NCBI GenBank assembly: GCA_964432995.1
Contig: CAYSPU010000144.1
Coordinates: 1 to 14,948 of the forward strand
Reading direction: 5' to 3'
Length of the DNA: 14,948 bases
Source of the DNA: CAYSPU01 sp964432995
GTDB lineage: Bacteria; Verrucomicrobiota; Verrucomicrobiia; Limisphaerales; JAHDYP01
The stretch's first letter is position 1. Each line of letters begins with the position of its first letter. A model generated the notes under the pieces. It searched no databases and had not been told where the DNA came from. It saw nothing but the letters and a program-made list of their open reading frames with translations. Below are positions 1 to 6,791 of the stretch, piece after piece. Position numbers and translations under genes: made by a program.

Positions 1-753
1 GAGCTTGGCCGCCGCGACATAGTCCTTGTAGCCTTCCGGGTCGCGCACATCGACCCAGCGTCCCTCGATGGCGAGGCCGGCCATGCGATGGCCGGCGGCC
101 ACCAGGGCGCTGATGGCGTCGGTCAGTTCGTATTCGCCGCGGGGGGATTTCTCGAGGCGGGCGGTGAAGGTGTAGATCAGCGGCTGGAAGATGTAGACGC
201 CGGCGTTGTACCAGACGGGAGCGCCGGGCTTCAACCAGCCTTCGGATCGGAGTTGCTCGATTTGGTCGGGGCTCGGCTTCTCGATCAGTCGGCGGAGACA
301 GAACTGGTCGTCGAAGAAGTTGACGGCGCCTTTGGAGACGTCCTGGCCCTGGGTGACGGTGAGGAGTCCGGCGAAGGGGCCTTCGGCGAACCGCTGCTGC
401 ATCCGGACGTAGGTTTGAGGGGGGACGAGGATATCGCCGTAGGTGAGGAGGAAGGGTTGATCGCCGACGAAGGTGCGGGCGACTTCGGGGGCTTTGCCGG
501 TGCCGTCCTGGACGGTCTGCCGGGCGTAGGCGATCTGCACGCCCAGTTGGCGGCCATCGCCGAAGTGTTGTTCGACCGCTTCGGCGTGCCAGCCGGTGAC
601 GATGCAGAACTCGCGGATGCCGGTCCCGGCAATCCCGGCGATGATGTGCTCGAGGATCGGCTTGCCCTGGACGCGCAGCATCGGCTTGGGCAGCTCCTGC
701 GTGAGCTCCCGCATCCGCGTCCCTTTGCCGGCCGCCAGAATGACTGCTCTCAT
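1..753 (-). CDS. Sugar-phosphate nucleotidyltransferase, 3' end cut by window edge
   Basis: This is an NTP-transferase-fold enzyme that would join a sugar-1-phosphate to an NTP to give an activated sugar nucleotide in the cytoplasm. From ATG at 753 it stays open for 251 codons to the left edge. Visible motifs are AAGKGTRM (residues 7-14, nucleotide and Mg binding), LPKPML (21-26), QDGTGKAP (82-89), YGDILV (105-110, metal Asp), IEKP (157-160), NAGVYIF (183-189) and EYELTDAI (207-214). The end RWVDVRDPEGY resembles the closing W-x-D-hydrophobic segment of glucose-1-phosphate thymidylyl/uridylyltransferases, so the catalytic domain is nearly complete; a left-handed beta-helix could follow outside the window. 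It starts 10 bp after the apgM stop, so the two are probably cotranscribed. The substrate cannot be told from sequence: RmlA-, GalU-, mannose- and GlmU-like activities all remain possible. Confidence 0.9.
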   Translation of the reverse strand, partial: MRAVILAAGKGTRMRELTQELPKPMLRVQGKPILEHIIAGIAGTGIREFCIVTGWHAEAVEQHFGDGRQLGVQIAYARQTVQDGTGKAPEVARTFVGDQPFLLTYGDILVPPQTYVRMQQRFAEGPFAGLLTVTQGQDVSKGAVNFFDDQFCLRRLIEKPSPDQIEQLRSEGWLKPGAPVWYNAGVYIFQPLIYTFTARLEKSPRGEYELTDAISALVAAGHRMAGLAIEGRWVDVRDPEGYKDYVAAAKL

Positions 754-763
754 CCGCGTGCGG

Positions 764-1990
764 TTACGCTCCGAATTTGTCGAACATCTTCGCGTTGGCC
801 TGCATGAGCCGGATCAGGTACTTCGCCTCGAAAATGCCGAGCGATCCCTGGTTGGCCCCGGTCTCGGTGAAGCGTTGCAGCTTGTCGGAACCGGAGAGAG
901 CCGAATGCAGGAGAACCGGCTGCGGATGCCACGAGTGCCCCTTGACGGCGCAGGGTGTCGAGTGATCGCCGGTGATGACGACGACGTCGGGTTTCTTCTG
1001 GAGGAAGAGGGGCAGGGCGGCGTCGAAGTCTTCGATGGCCTTCTTCTTGGCTTCGAAGTTGCCGTCTTCGCCGTACATGTCCGTGTATTTGTAGTGGATG
1101 AAGAAGTAATCGAAGCGGTCGAATTCATCGAGGTAGCGTTCGAACTGCTCGGCGATGGTCTGGGGGCCTTCGAGTTTCTTCATGCCGACGAGCTGGGCGA
1201 GGCCCTTGTACATGGGGTAGACGGCGATGCAGGCCGGTTTGAGGCGGTAGCGTTCTTCGAAGAGGGGGATCTGCGGCTGGTGGGCGATGCCGCGCATGAG
1301 GAAACCGTTGGCGGGTTTCTGCTGGGCGATGACCGGCAAGGCGGCCTCGTAGAACTTCGCGATCAGCTCCGCCGCCTTCCGGGCCTTGGCCGACTTGGCG
1401 TCCACCGGTTCGGCCTTCGGGATCGTGAGCCCCTCGCGATGCGGGTCGGCGTCGGTCAGCGGGCCTTCGAGGCCTTTGCCGCGGAAGATGACGACGAAGC
1501 GATGGCCCTTGCCCGCTTTGACGATCACCTCGGCATCGCCGACTTTCTTGACCTTCCTGGCGATGCGCGCACAGAGATCCTGGCAGACGGAGGTATCGAT
1601 GCGGCCGGCGCGCCGGTCGGTGACGATGCCCTTGGGGTCCAGGGTGCAGAAGTTGGCGCGGGCGGCGACGTCACCGGCCTGGAGCTCGAGGCCGAGGCCG
1701 AGGGCTTCGATGACGCCGCGGCCGACCTGGTATTCGAGGGGGTCATAACCGAAGAGGCCGAGGTGGCCGGGGCCGCTGCCGGGGGTGATGCCGGGGGCGA
1801 TCGGGATCATGCGCCCCTGGGCGCAGCCGGTGCGCACGAAGGCATCCAGGTTGGGCGTGCTCGCCGCCTCTAGGGGGGTCATTTCCCCCTGGCTGGCGGT
1901 GGCGATGTCGCCCAGGCCGTCGAGCACGATCAACGCCAGCTTGGCGTTGGTCTTCAGGGTCAGTTCCGCATACAGGTTGTCCAGGTTCAT
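764..1990 (-). CDS. apgM: Cofactor-independent phosphoglycerate mutase, archaeal type (aPGAM)
   Basis: This enzyme interconverts 3- and 2-phosphoglycerate in glycolysis and gluconeogenesis without 2,3-BPG. It is cytoplasmic, 408 aa, the usual length for the ApgM family, and belongs to the alkaline phosphatase superfamily. Visible motifs are LIVLDGLGD (20-28, metal Asp 24), EAASTPNLD (41-49), ITPGSGPGHLGLFGYDP (68-84, holding the presumed nucleophile Ser72), KYTDMYGEDG (301-310), TGDHSTP (340-346) and GHSWHP (351-356). In BPG-independent mutases the Asp of the TD-x-x-G motif and the residue four further on both bind metal; here the second is Glu308 rather than His. The ATG at 1990 gives a natural N-terminus, but no clear Shine-Dalgarno precedes it. 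It ends in TAA 10 bp before the nucleotidyltransferase. ApgM relatives are often annotated as homoserine kinase-like, but the overall match favours the mutase. Confidence 0.93.
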   Translation of the reverse strand: MNLDNLYAELTLKTNAKLALIVLDGLGDIATASQGEMTPLEAASTPNLDAFVRTGCAQGRMIPIAPGITPGSGPGHLGLFGYDPLEYQVGRGVIEALGLGLELQAGDVAARANFCTLDPKGIVTDRRAGRIDTSVCQDLCARIARKVKKVGDAEVIVKAGKGHRFVVIFRGKGLEGPLTDADPHREGLTIPKAEPVDAKSAKARKAAELIAKFYEAALPVIAQQKPANGFLMRGIAHQPQIPLFEERYRLKPACIAVYPMYKGLAQLVGMKKLEGPQTIAEQFERYLDEFDRFDYFFIHYKYTDMYGEDGNFEAKKKAIEDFDAALPLFLQKKPDVVVITGDHSTPCAVKGHSWHPQPVLLHSALSGSDKLQRFTETGANQGSLGIFEAKYLIRLMQANAKMFDKFGA

Positions 1991-2111
1991 AAAGGCAATT
2001 GCGCGTCGGTTGACTTCGTCGTCTGCTGATTTGGGAAACGCCTCCAGGCAGCAAACGCCCGGGATATTGGTAACATCGCGGAGAGAGCGTCAACGGGAAT
2101 AACGCTTGCAC

Positions 2112-2120
2112 GGCCGGGGC
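2112..2120. repeat. Left 9 bp direct repeat flanking element copy 1
   Basis: GGCCGGGGC is repeated exactly at 2331-2339, two bases outside each terminal inverted repeat of the element. It looks like a target-site duplication. Confidence 0.6.
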
Positions 2121-2330
2121 CAGTGCATCCGGAGGTTGTCGGTCTCCAGTCCCCGTCGGTGGGCGGTCCGGAGCGCGACCGGTCCCCGGTCGCAGCGGCC
2201 GCGCCGGGCGATAGTGCGCCGTTGGTTCGCAAACGCATCCGGCCGGTGAGGCTGCTGCCCGCCGGGACGGCGGGCGGTCCGGAGCGGCCAGACGGCGCTG
2301 TCCGTACACCGACGACCTGGGGATGCACCG
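2121..2330 (+). mobile_element. MITE-like dispersed repeat, copy 1
   Basis: This ~210 bp non-coding element has terminal inverted repeats. It opens with GTGCATCCGGAGGTTGTCGG (2123-2142) and closes with CGACGACCTGGGGATGCAC (2310-2328), whose reverse complement matches the start except for a GG/CC change and one transition. A second copy lies inverted at 13007-13218. The first ~75 bases differ at about 4 positions and the last ~92 at about 7, while the middle 45 bases are diverged. Internal hairpins are GCGACCGG-TCC-CCGGTCGC (2175-2193) and GCCCGCC-GGGAC-GGCGGGC (2257-2275). The 11-mer GGTCCGGAGCG occurs in both halves. No transposase is present, so any movement would need one acting in trans. 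It could also be a REP-like structural repeat, but the flanking direct repeats favour a past insertion. Confidence 0.75.
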
Positions 2331-2339
2331 GGCCGGGGC
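2331..2339. repeat. Right 9 bp direct repeat flanking element copy 1
   Basis: This is an exact second copy of GGCCGGGGC. With 2112-2120 it brackets the element. Confidence 0.6.
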
Positions 2340-2376
2340 TCGACATCTGGTGAGGTCGAGTCGAAACTGACCCGCC

Positions 2377-3507
2377 ATGCCGCGGATTGAGCTTCAGCGT
2401 CTGTGCAAGGTCTTTCGCTCTCCTGGCGGGCGCGTGGTCCCGGCCGTCCGGGAGTGCAGCTTGTCCCTGGACGACGGCGAGTTCCTGGTGCTGGCGGGAC
2501 CGTCCGGCTGCGGCAAGACCACCCTGCTGCGCCTGGTGGCCGGCCTGGAAACCCCTGACGACGGCGTCGTCACCTTCGACGGCATGCGGATGAACGAGGT
2601 GCCGCCCGAGGACCGCGATGTCGCGATGGTGTTCCAAGACCACGCCCTCTTCCCGCAACTGAACGTCCAGGACAACCTGGCTCTCGGGCTTGAACTGCGG
2701 CACGTGCCCCGCGCCGAGATCCGCCGGCGTGTGCAAGAGACGGCGGAATGGCTGGGGATCAGCGAGGCCCTGGATCGTTTTCCGGAGTCGCTATCGGGCG
2801 GAGAGCGCCAGCGGGTGGCGTTGGGACGCGCGCTGGTGCGGCGTCCGCGCGTGTTGCTGCTGGATGAACCGTGGTCCAATCTGGACCTCCCGCTCCGCGC
2901 GCAGGTTCGCGGGGAGGTCCTGGGCTGGCATGAGCGGTTGCGGATGACGACCATCTACGTGACGCACGATCAGGCGGAGGCGTTGCCGCTGGCGAGCCGT
3001 TTGGCCGTCATGCGGCCGGGGTGCCTCGACCAAGTGGGCAGCCCTCTCCAAGTCTACGCGCAGCCGGCTTCGCTGTTTGTCGCCACGTTCCTGGGTTCGC
3101 CGCCCGTCCAATGCCTGCCGGGGCAACTGCTTGCCGAAGGCGAACGTCTCGTGCTGGTTCCCCGGGCGTTGCCGGAGACTCGACTTGCCGGACCGACCTT
3201 GTCGGCGGCCGAAGCGCAGCGGTGGGCGGGGCAGGCGGTGGTGGCCGGCATTCGGCCGGAGGAAATCGAGATCGCCGGCACCGGCTCGGCCTCCGCGGGC
3301 GGACTGCGCGGGGTGCTGGAGCGAACCGAGTTCGCGGCCGGCGGATTCCTGGTGACGATCCGCCTGGGGCGGGATCTTCGGGTGGTTGCGCGCCGCGTGA
3401 CGGTGCCACCGTGGGAAGCCGGTCAGGTCGTCGAAGTGCGTTGGGAACCGGACCGGGTGCACTGGTTTGACTCCTCGAGCGGCCGGCGGTTCTCCGGGCC
3501 GAAGTGA
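2377..3507 (+). CDS. ABC transporter ATP-binding protein, MalK/UgpC type
   Basis: This is a cytoplasmic ATPase subunit that would power uptake of a sugar, glycerol-phosphate or similar solute through inner-membrane permeases. It is 376 aa, typical for the CUT1-type ATPases. In order: Walker A GPSGCGKTT (41-49), Q-loop VFQD (Q87), signature LSGGERQ (139-145), Walker B VLLLDEP (159-165), D-loop SNLD (167-170), and switch His in YVTHD (H197). The C-terminal third (about 232-376) is a TOBE/MOP-like regulatory domain with AGIRPEEI and the closing VHWFDSSSGRRF, as in MalK relatives. All catalytic residues are present. No permease or solute-binding protein adjoins it, so it may be a shared ATPase serving permeases encoded elsewhere, or MsmK-like. 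The substrate cannot be assigned; Fe3+, spermidine or sulfate families are less likely. The ribosome site is weak. A repeat element sits just upstream. Confidence 0.92.
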   Translation: MPRIELQRLCKVFRSPGGRVVPAVRECSLSLDDGEFLVLAGPSGCGKTTLLRLVAGLETPDDGVVTFDGMRMNEVPPEDRDVAMVFQDHALFPQLNVQDNLALGLELRHVPRAEIRRRVQETAEWLGISEALDRFPESLSGGERQRVALGRALVRRPRVLLLDEPWSNLDLPLRAQVRGEVLGWHERLRMTTIYVTHDQAEALPLASRLAVMRPGCLDQVGSPLQVYAQPASLFVATFLGSPPVQCLPGQLLAEGERLVLVPRALPETRLAGPTLSAAEAQRWAGQAVVAGIRPEEIEIAGTGSASAGGLRGVLERTEFAAGGFLVTIRLGRDLRVVARRVTVPPWEAGQVVEVRWEPDRVHWFDSSSGRRFSGPK

Positions 3508-3713
3508 GGGCGGGCACACGGCAGGGCGACCTCTCCCTGGGCGCCGCAGAAGACGGGGATCGTCGGCAGCATCCGAGGAATGTGCACGTGCACTTGGCGG
3601 CGCGCTGCGGAGAGCGCACCCTGTCGGATCGCCGCGGATTTGATCGGAGAGCCACGCTGGGTTGACCGAACGGAACGGGAGACGAGAATCTCGGATGACC
3701 GCGAAACGCCTTG
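3508..3713. other. Convergent intergenic region with a 12 bp palindrome
   Basis: The ATPase and kinase genes point toward each other across 206 bp, so terminators for both are expected here. Visible structures are the perfect palindrome GTGCACGTGCAC at 3582-3593 and a short hairpin GCGCT-GCGGAG-AGCGC at 3602-3617. Neither is followed by a T-tract, so no intrinsic terminator can be called with confidence. Confidence 0.35.
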
Positions 3714-6011
3714 CTATCGGCCGTCGAGGCAGGAACGGATCTTCTCGGCCAGGGCGTTCGGATCGAGCGGTTTGGCGAGGAAGACGGTGTGCGATTGAGG
3801 GGAGAGACCATCCTGAACCAACTCATGGCTGTAGCCGCTGGCGAGCAGGCACTTGAGGGACGGTTTGTCACGCCGGAGTCTCTGGATGAGTTCTTGCCCG
3901 CTCAGATCGCCGGGCATGACCATATCGGTCAAGACCAGGCTGACCTGGGTGCGTTCCCGCGGCCAGAGATCCAGCGCTTCGTGGCCGTTGCCGGCTTCAA
4001 TGACGCGATAGCCCAGTTGGCGGAGGGTGGAAGCGGTGGCGCGTCGGACGGTTTCGGCGTCTTCGACGAGGAGGATGGTCTCATGGCCACGGGGGCCGGT
4101 CTGGGGTCGATGCGAGGTCGGTTCCTTCAAGGATGGGGCCCGGCATGCGGGGAGATGGACGCGGAAGGTTGTTCCCTGGCCGAGCGCGCTCTGCACCTCG
4201 ATCCAGCCTTTGTGTTGCTTGACGATGCCGTAGACCGTGGCCAACCCGAGGCCGGTTCCCTTGCCGGCTTCCTTGGTGGTGAAGAACGGCTCGAACACCC
4301 GGCGCTGCGTGGCCTCGTCCATGCCACAACCGGTGTCGGCGACGGTGAGGCAGGCAAAGTGCCCCGGGCGCGCCTCGGGATTGCGGGTGCAAGAACTGGC
4401 GTCCACCTCGAGGGACTGGACCGATAGGGTGATGCGGCCGCCTTTGGGCATGGCGTCGCGGGCGTTGACCGCCAGGTTCATCACCACCTGCTCGATGGTG
4501 CCGGGATCGGCCTCGATCCACACCTCTGTTGGAGCGCCACTGAGTTCGAGGACAATCTGCTCGCCGATGAGACGGCGGAGCATCTTGAGGAGATTGCCGA
4601 GGAGGGAGTTGAGGTCGAAGGCCTGGGTTTGGAGGACTTGGCGTCGGCTGAAAAGGAGCAGTTGGCGGGTCAGGTTTGCCGCCCGCTTGGCTTCCATTTC
4701 GATGTCGGTGAGACCCTCCCGGACCTCGACCGAGAGGCCTTTCTCCCCCCGCAGCAGACTGAGTTGCATGAGCACCGCAGTCAGGATGTTGTTGAAATCG
4801 TGGGCGACTCCTCCGGCCAACTGGCCAACGGCCTCCATCTTCTGTGCCTGGAGGAGTTGGGACTGGAGGGCGCGGTTTTGCTCCTCGGCCCGCCGGCGTT
4901 CGGTGATGTCGCTGGCCACCCCCAGGAATCCGGTCAGCGTCCCCCGGGCGTCGTGCACGGCGGTGACGGCCAAGTGGACCTTGAGTTCCGTCCGATCCTT
5001 CCGCACATAGGTCCATTCCCGCGCATCCGGCTGGCCCTGCCGCGCCAGGGCCGACAGGGTCTCGGAGCCCTCGATGGGCCGACCGAGCTGGCGGGTGAGT
5101 TCCGCCGCGCGCGCCCGGGTCTCCCCTTCGTGGTGCCACAGCAGCGGGGTGAGCTTGCCGACGACCTCCGCAGCGGTGTAGCCGAGCATGCGCTCCGCCC
5201 CGGTGCTGAAGACCGTAACCAGCCCGTGAACGTCGGTGGCCACGATGAGGATTTCGGTGGCGGAGTTGAAGACGCTTTGGATTCGGGTGTTGGCCTGCCG
5301 GAGGGCGGCGTCGCGCTCGCCAACTGTCTCGAGCATTTGGTTGAACGCCGTGGCCAACTGCCCCAGCTCGTCCCGGCTGTGAATATCGGCCCGCGCGCCA
5401 TAGTCGTTGTCCCGGATGACGCGCGTGGTGGTCTCGACCAGCGCCGCGAGGGGGCGCAGGATGTTGTGGCGCAGCGCGCGCATGAGGACGAAGCCCACGA
5501 CGGCCAGGGCCAGCAGGACGGTGCCGGTCATGATGGCGTATTGGGGGAGCCGCGCGTGCGGGGGCGGCAGCTCTCGCACCAGATAGAGATAGCCAATCAC
5601 GGCGTTCTCCGTGCCGCGGACCGGCCACCACAGCGAGAGTTGCCGCGCCTCGAACCGGTGACCAGACTGCTTGGCGGGCGCGGAGGGAAGCGACAGGGAC
5701 ACACCTTCGCGTTCGTATGCGGCGAAGAGAGACGTGTTGTCGTATAGGGCGGCCACGACAATCGCGCGATCCCCGCAGTGCTTGGCCAGTCCCTTCTTCG
5801 CGGACTCGCGCAAGCCGAAGTCCAGCGGCGCAGCCAGCACTTCTTCCAGAACCTCCGCCTCGGCCTCCAACTGCGCCAGGGCCCGCGGCCGGAAGGTCCG
5901 GACTTCGTAGAGGGTCGCAGCCATGAACACGCACAGGAGTGCGAGGGCACTCGCCAGCAGGATCAGCCGGATGAGCTTCTGCCTTACGGACAGATGGGAG
6001 AAGGCGATCAT
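3714..6011 (-). CDS. Hybrid sensor histidine kinase: CHASE8-like, HAMP, PAS, HisKA, HATPase, REC
   Basis: This is an inner-membrane two-component sensor of 765 aa. ATG at 6011 was chosen because it lies 4 bases after the upstream stop and gives a normal signal anchor; the frame is open further upstream, but that stretch lies inside the YfiR-like gene. TM1 is about 11-33. The periplasmic region (40-150) carries a CHASE8-like core, with APLDFGLRESA and AALYDNTSLFAAYEREG (87-103). TM2 is about 158-180, HAMP about 181-232 and PAS about 245-370. HisKA has H404 in GGVAHDFNN. The ATPase domain has N512/N516, DTGCGM (559-564) and GKGTGLGL (583-590). A C-terminal receiver has D650-equivalent acids (E650, D651), phospho-acceptor D696 in LTDMVMP, and K747. 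It would autophosphorylate H404 and probably pass phosphate to its own receiver. CHASE8 is the periplasmic domain of YfiN-type cyclases controlled by YfiR, which suits the gene just upstream. The signal is unknown. Confidence 0.93.
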   Translation of the reverse strand: MIAFSHLSVRQKLIRLILLASALALLCVFMAATLYEVRTFRPRALAQLEAEAEVLEEVLAAPLDFGLRESAKKGLAKHCGDRAIVVAALYDNTSLFAAYEREGVSLSLPSAPAKQSGHRFEARQLSLWWPVRGTENAVIGYLYLVRELPPPHARLPQYAIMTGTVLLALAVVGFVLMRALRHNILRPLAALVETTTRVIRDNDYGARADIHSRDELGQLATAFNQMLETVGERDAALRQANTRIQSVFNSATEILIVATDVHGLVTVFSTGAERMLGYTAAEVVGKLTPLLWHHEGETRARAAELTRQLGRPIEGSETLSALARQGQPDAREWTYVRKDRTELKVHLAVTAVHDARGTLTGFLGVASDITERRRAEEQNRALQSQLLQAQKMEAVGQLAGGVAHDFNNILTAVLMQLSLLRGEKGLSVEVREGLTDIEMEAKRAANLTRQLLLFSRRQVLQTQAFDLNSLLGNLLKMLRRLIGEQIVLELSGAPTEVWIEADPGTIEQVVMNLAVNARDAMPKGGRITLSVQSLEVDASSCTRNPEARPGHFACLTVADTGCGMDEATQRRVFEPFFTTKEAGKGTGLGLATVYGIVKQHKGWIEVQSALGQGTTFRVHLPACRAPSLKEPTSHRPQTGPRGHETILLVEDAETVRRATASTLRQLGYRVIEAGNGHEALDLWPRERTQVSLVLTDMVMPGDLSGQELIQRLRRDKPSLKCLLASGYSHELVQDGLSPQSHTVFLAKPLDPNALAEKIRSCLDGR

Positions 6012-6015
6012 GGGC

Positions 6016-6639
6016 TCAGTTGCCGGGGTAGCGCTTGTAGACACGGGAGGCCACCCGGAGCATGCGCTCGTCCAGTCCCAGTCGGTTCTCCGCCGCCGCG
6101 GCCAGGCTCGCCTCGAACCGGACGTTCTTGTTCTGAAGGACAAAACACATGACCGCACCGTGCGCAATGGCCGCGGACGATTCGCCCACCGTCAGAATCG
6201 GTTTACCCTTCAACGCGTCGAACCACCCGGTCTCTTGGCCGTCCGACATGCCGATGTAGACGACGTGACATCCGGTGGCATCGTCCACGGTGTTGAGCTG
6301 GCGCACCTCCACCGGGCGGGACCCGGTCACGGCGGCCGCCTCCCGTTCGAGTTGTTTGAACAACGGTTCCCCACCCCGCACGCCGATCACCACCGGGGTG
6401 GTGCTGGAGTGGAACGTGTTGGAAGGCCAGGCGGCGTACTGGGTGAACTTGACGAGGAACCCGGCCTTCACTTCGTAGTCCCGTGCCGCCGTCGGTTGTG
6501 CGGGGACACTTGAGGTGACGAGGCCCAGGCCAAGGGCCAGAATCAGCCCTCTCACCCAGCCGCGCGGGCGCCGCCCTGGTCGAGTTATCGGCGCGGCGGA
6601 GAAGTCACTCCTGATGAGAGCCTCGCTCAAAAGCGCCAT
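6016..6639 (-). CDS. YfiR family periplasmic protein (DUF4154)
   Basis: This is a 207 aa exported protein. ATG at 6639 is preferred over a start 63 bases upstream because GGGAAG sits 5 nt before it. A Sec signal has basic residues to 30, a hydrophobic core 31-44 and a likely cleavage after VPA (47). The mature part follows the DUF4154/YfiR pattern: KAGFLVKFTQYAAWP (58-72), a Rossmann-like VVIGVRGGEPL (83-93), CHVVYIG (124-130), ILTVGES (148-154) and the ending VRFEASLAAAAENRLGLDERMLRVASR (173-199). Pseudomonas YfiR is a periplasmic repressor that binds the CHASE8 domain of the diguanylate cyclase YfiN. Here the next gene, 4 nt downstream, is a CHASE8-like histidine kinase, so this protein is inferred to control that kinase. 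Two cysteines remain in the mature protein (C124, C165); in YfiR disulfides matter for stability. Translational coupling with the kinase is likely. Confidence 0.88.
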   Translation of the reverse strand: MALLSEALIRSDFSAAPITRPGRRPRGWVRGLILALGLGLVTSSVPAQPTAARDYEVKAGFLVKFTQYAAWPSNTFHSSTTPVVIGVRGGEPLFKQLEREAAAVTGSRPVEVRQLNTVDDATGCHVVYIGMSDGQETGWFDALKGKPILTVGESSAAIAHGAVMCFVLQNKNVRFEASLAAAAENRLGLDERMLRVASRVYKRYPGN

Positions 6640-6644
6640 GTTAT

Positions 6645-6650
6645 CTTCCC
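6645..6650 (-). promoter_or_regulatory. Ribosome binding site deciding the YfiR-like start
   Basis: On the minus strand GGGAAG lies 5 nt before ATG 6639. The alternative upstream start at 6702 has no comparable site, so the shorter protein is preferred. Confidence 0.55.
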
Positions 6651-6791
6651 ACAGACGGAGCGTGGCACCTCGGGCTTCATCGTGCTGAGGGCGCGCGGGC
6701 ACTCGAAGTGTGAAACCAGCGCTGCCAAGTAGACGGTGCCGTCACTTGTGTTTGAGGGGCGGCTGCGGATTCTCATGGCTGGTGACCTGAA

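Larger units (their letters stand above)
1991..2376. other. Divergent non-coding region between apgM and the ABC ATPase
   Basis: No convincing gene is present. About half is the dispersed repeat element (2121-2330) with its flanking 9 bp direct repeats. The remaining ~130 bp on the apgM side should contain the apgM promoter, and the short stretch 2340-2376 precedes the ATPase. AT-rich spots such as TATTGGTAACAT near 2063 could be part of a -10 element, but no properly spaced -35 partner was found. Confidence 0.6.

Noticed and set aside
596..1873. Long plus-strand open frame opposite apgM
   Set aside because: It lacks any recognisable motif and mirrors the well-supported apgM gene; long antisense frames are common at this GC content.
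2123..2353. 76-codon frame within repeat copy 1 as an element-encoded protein
   Set aside because: In copy 2 the left and right halves of the same peptide fall in different frames and the middle is diverged, so the element is not under coding selection.
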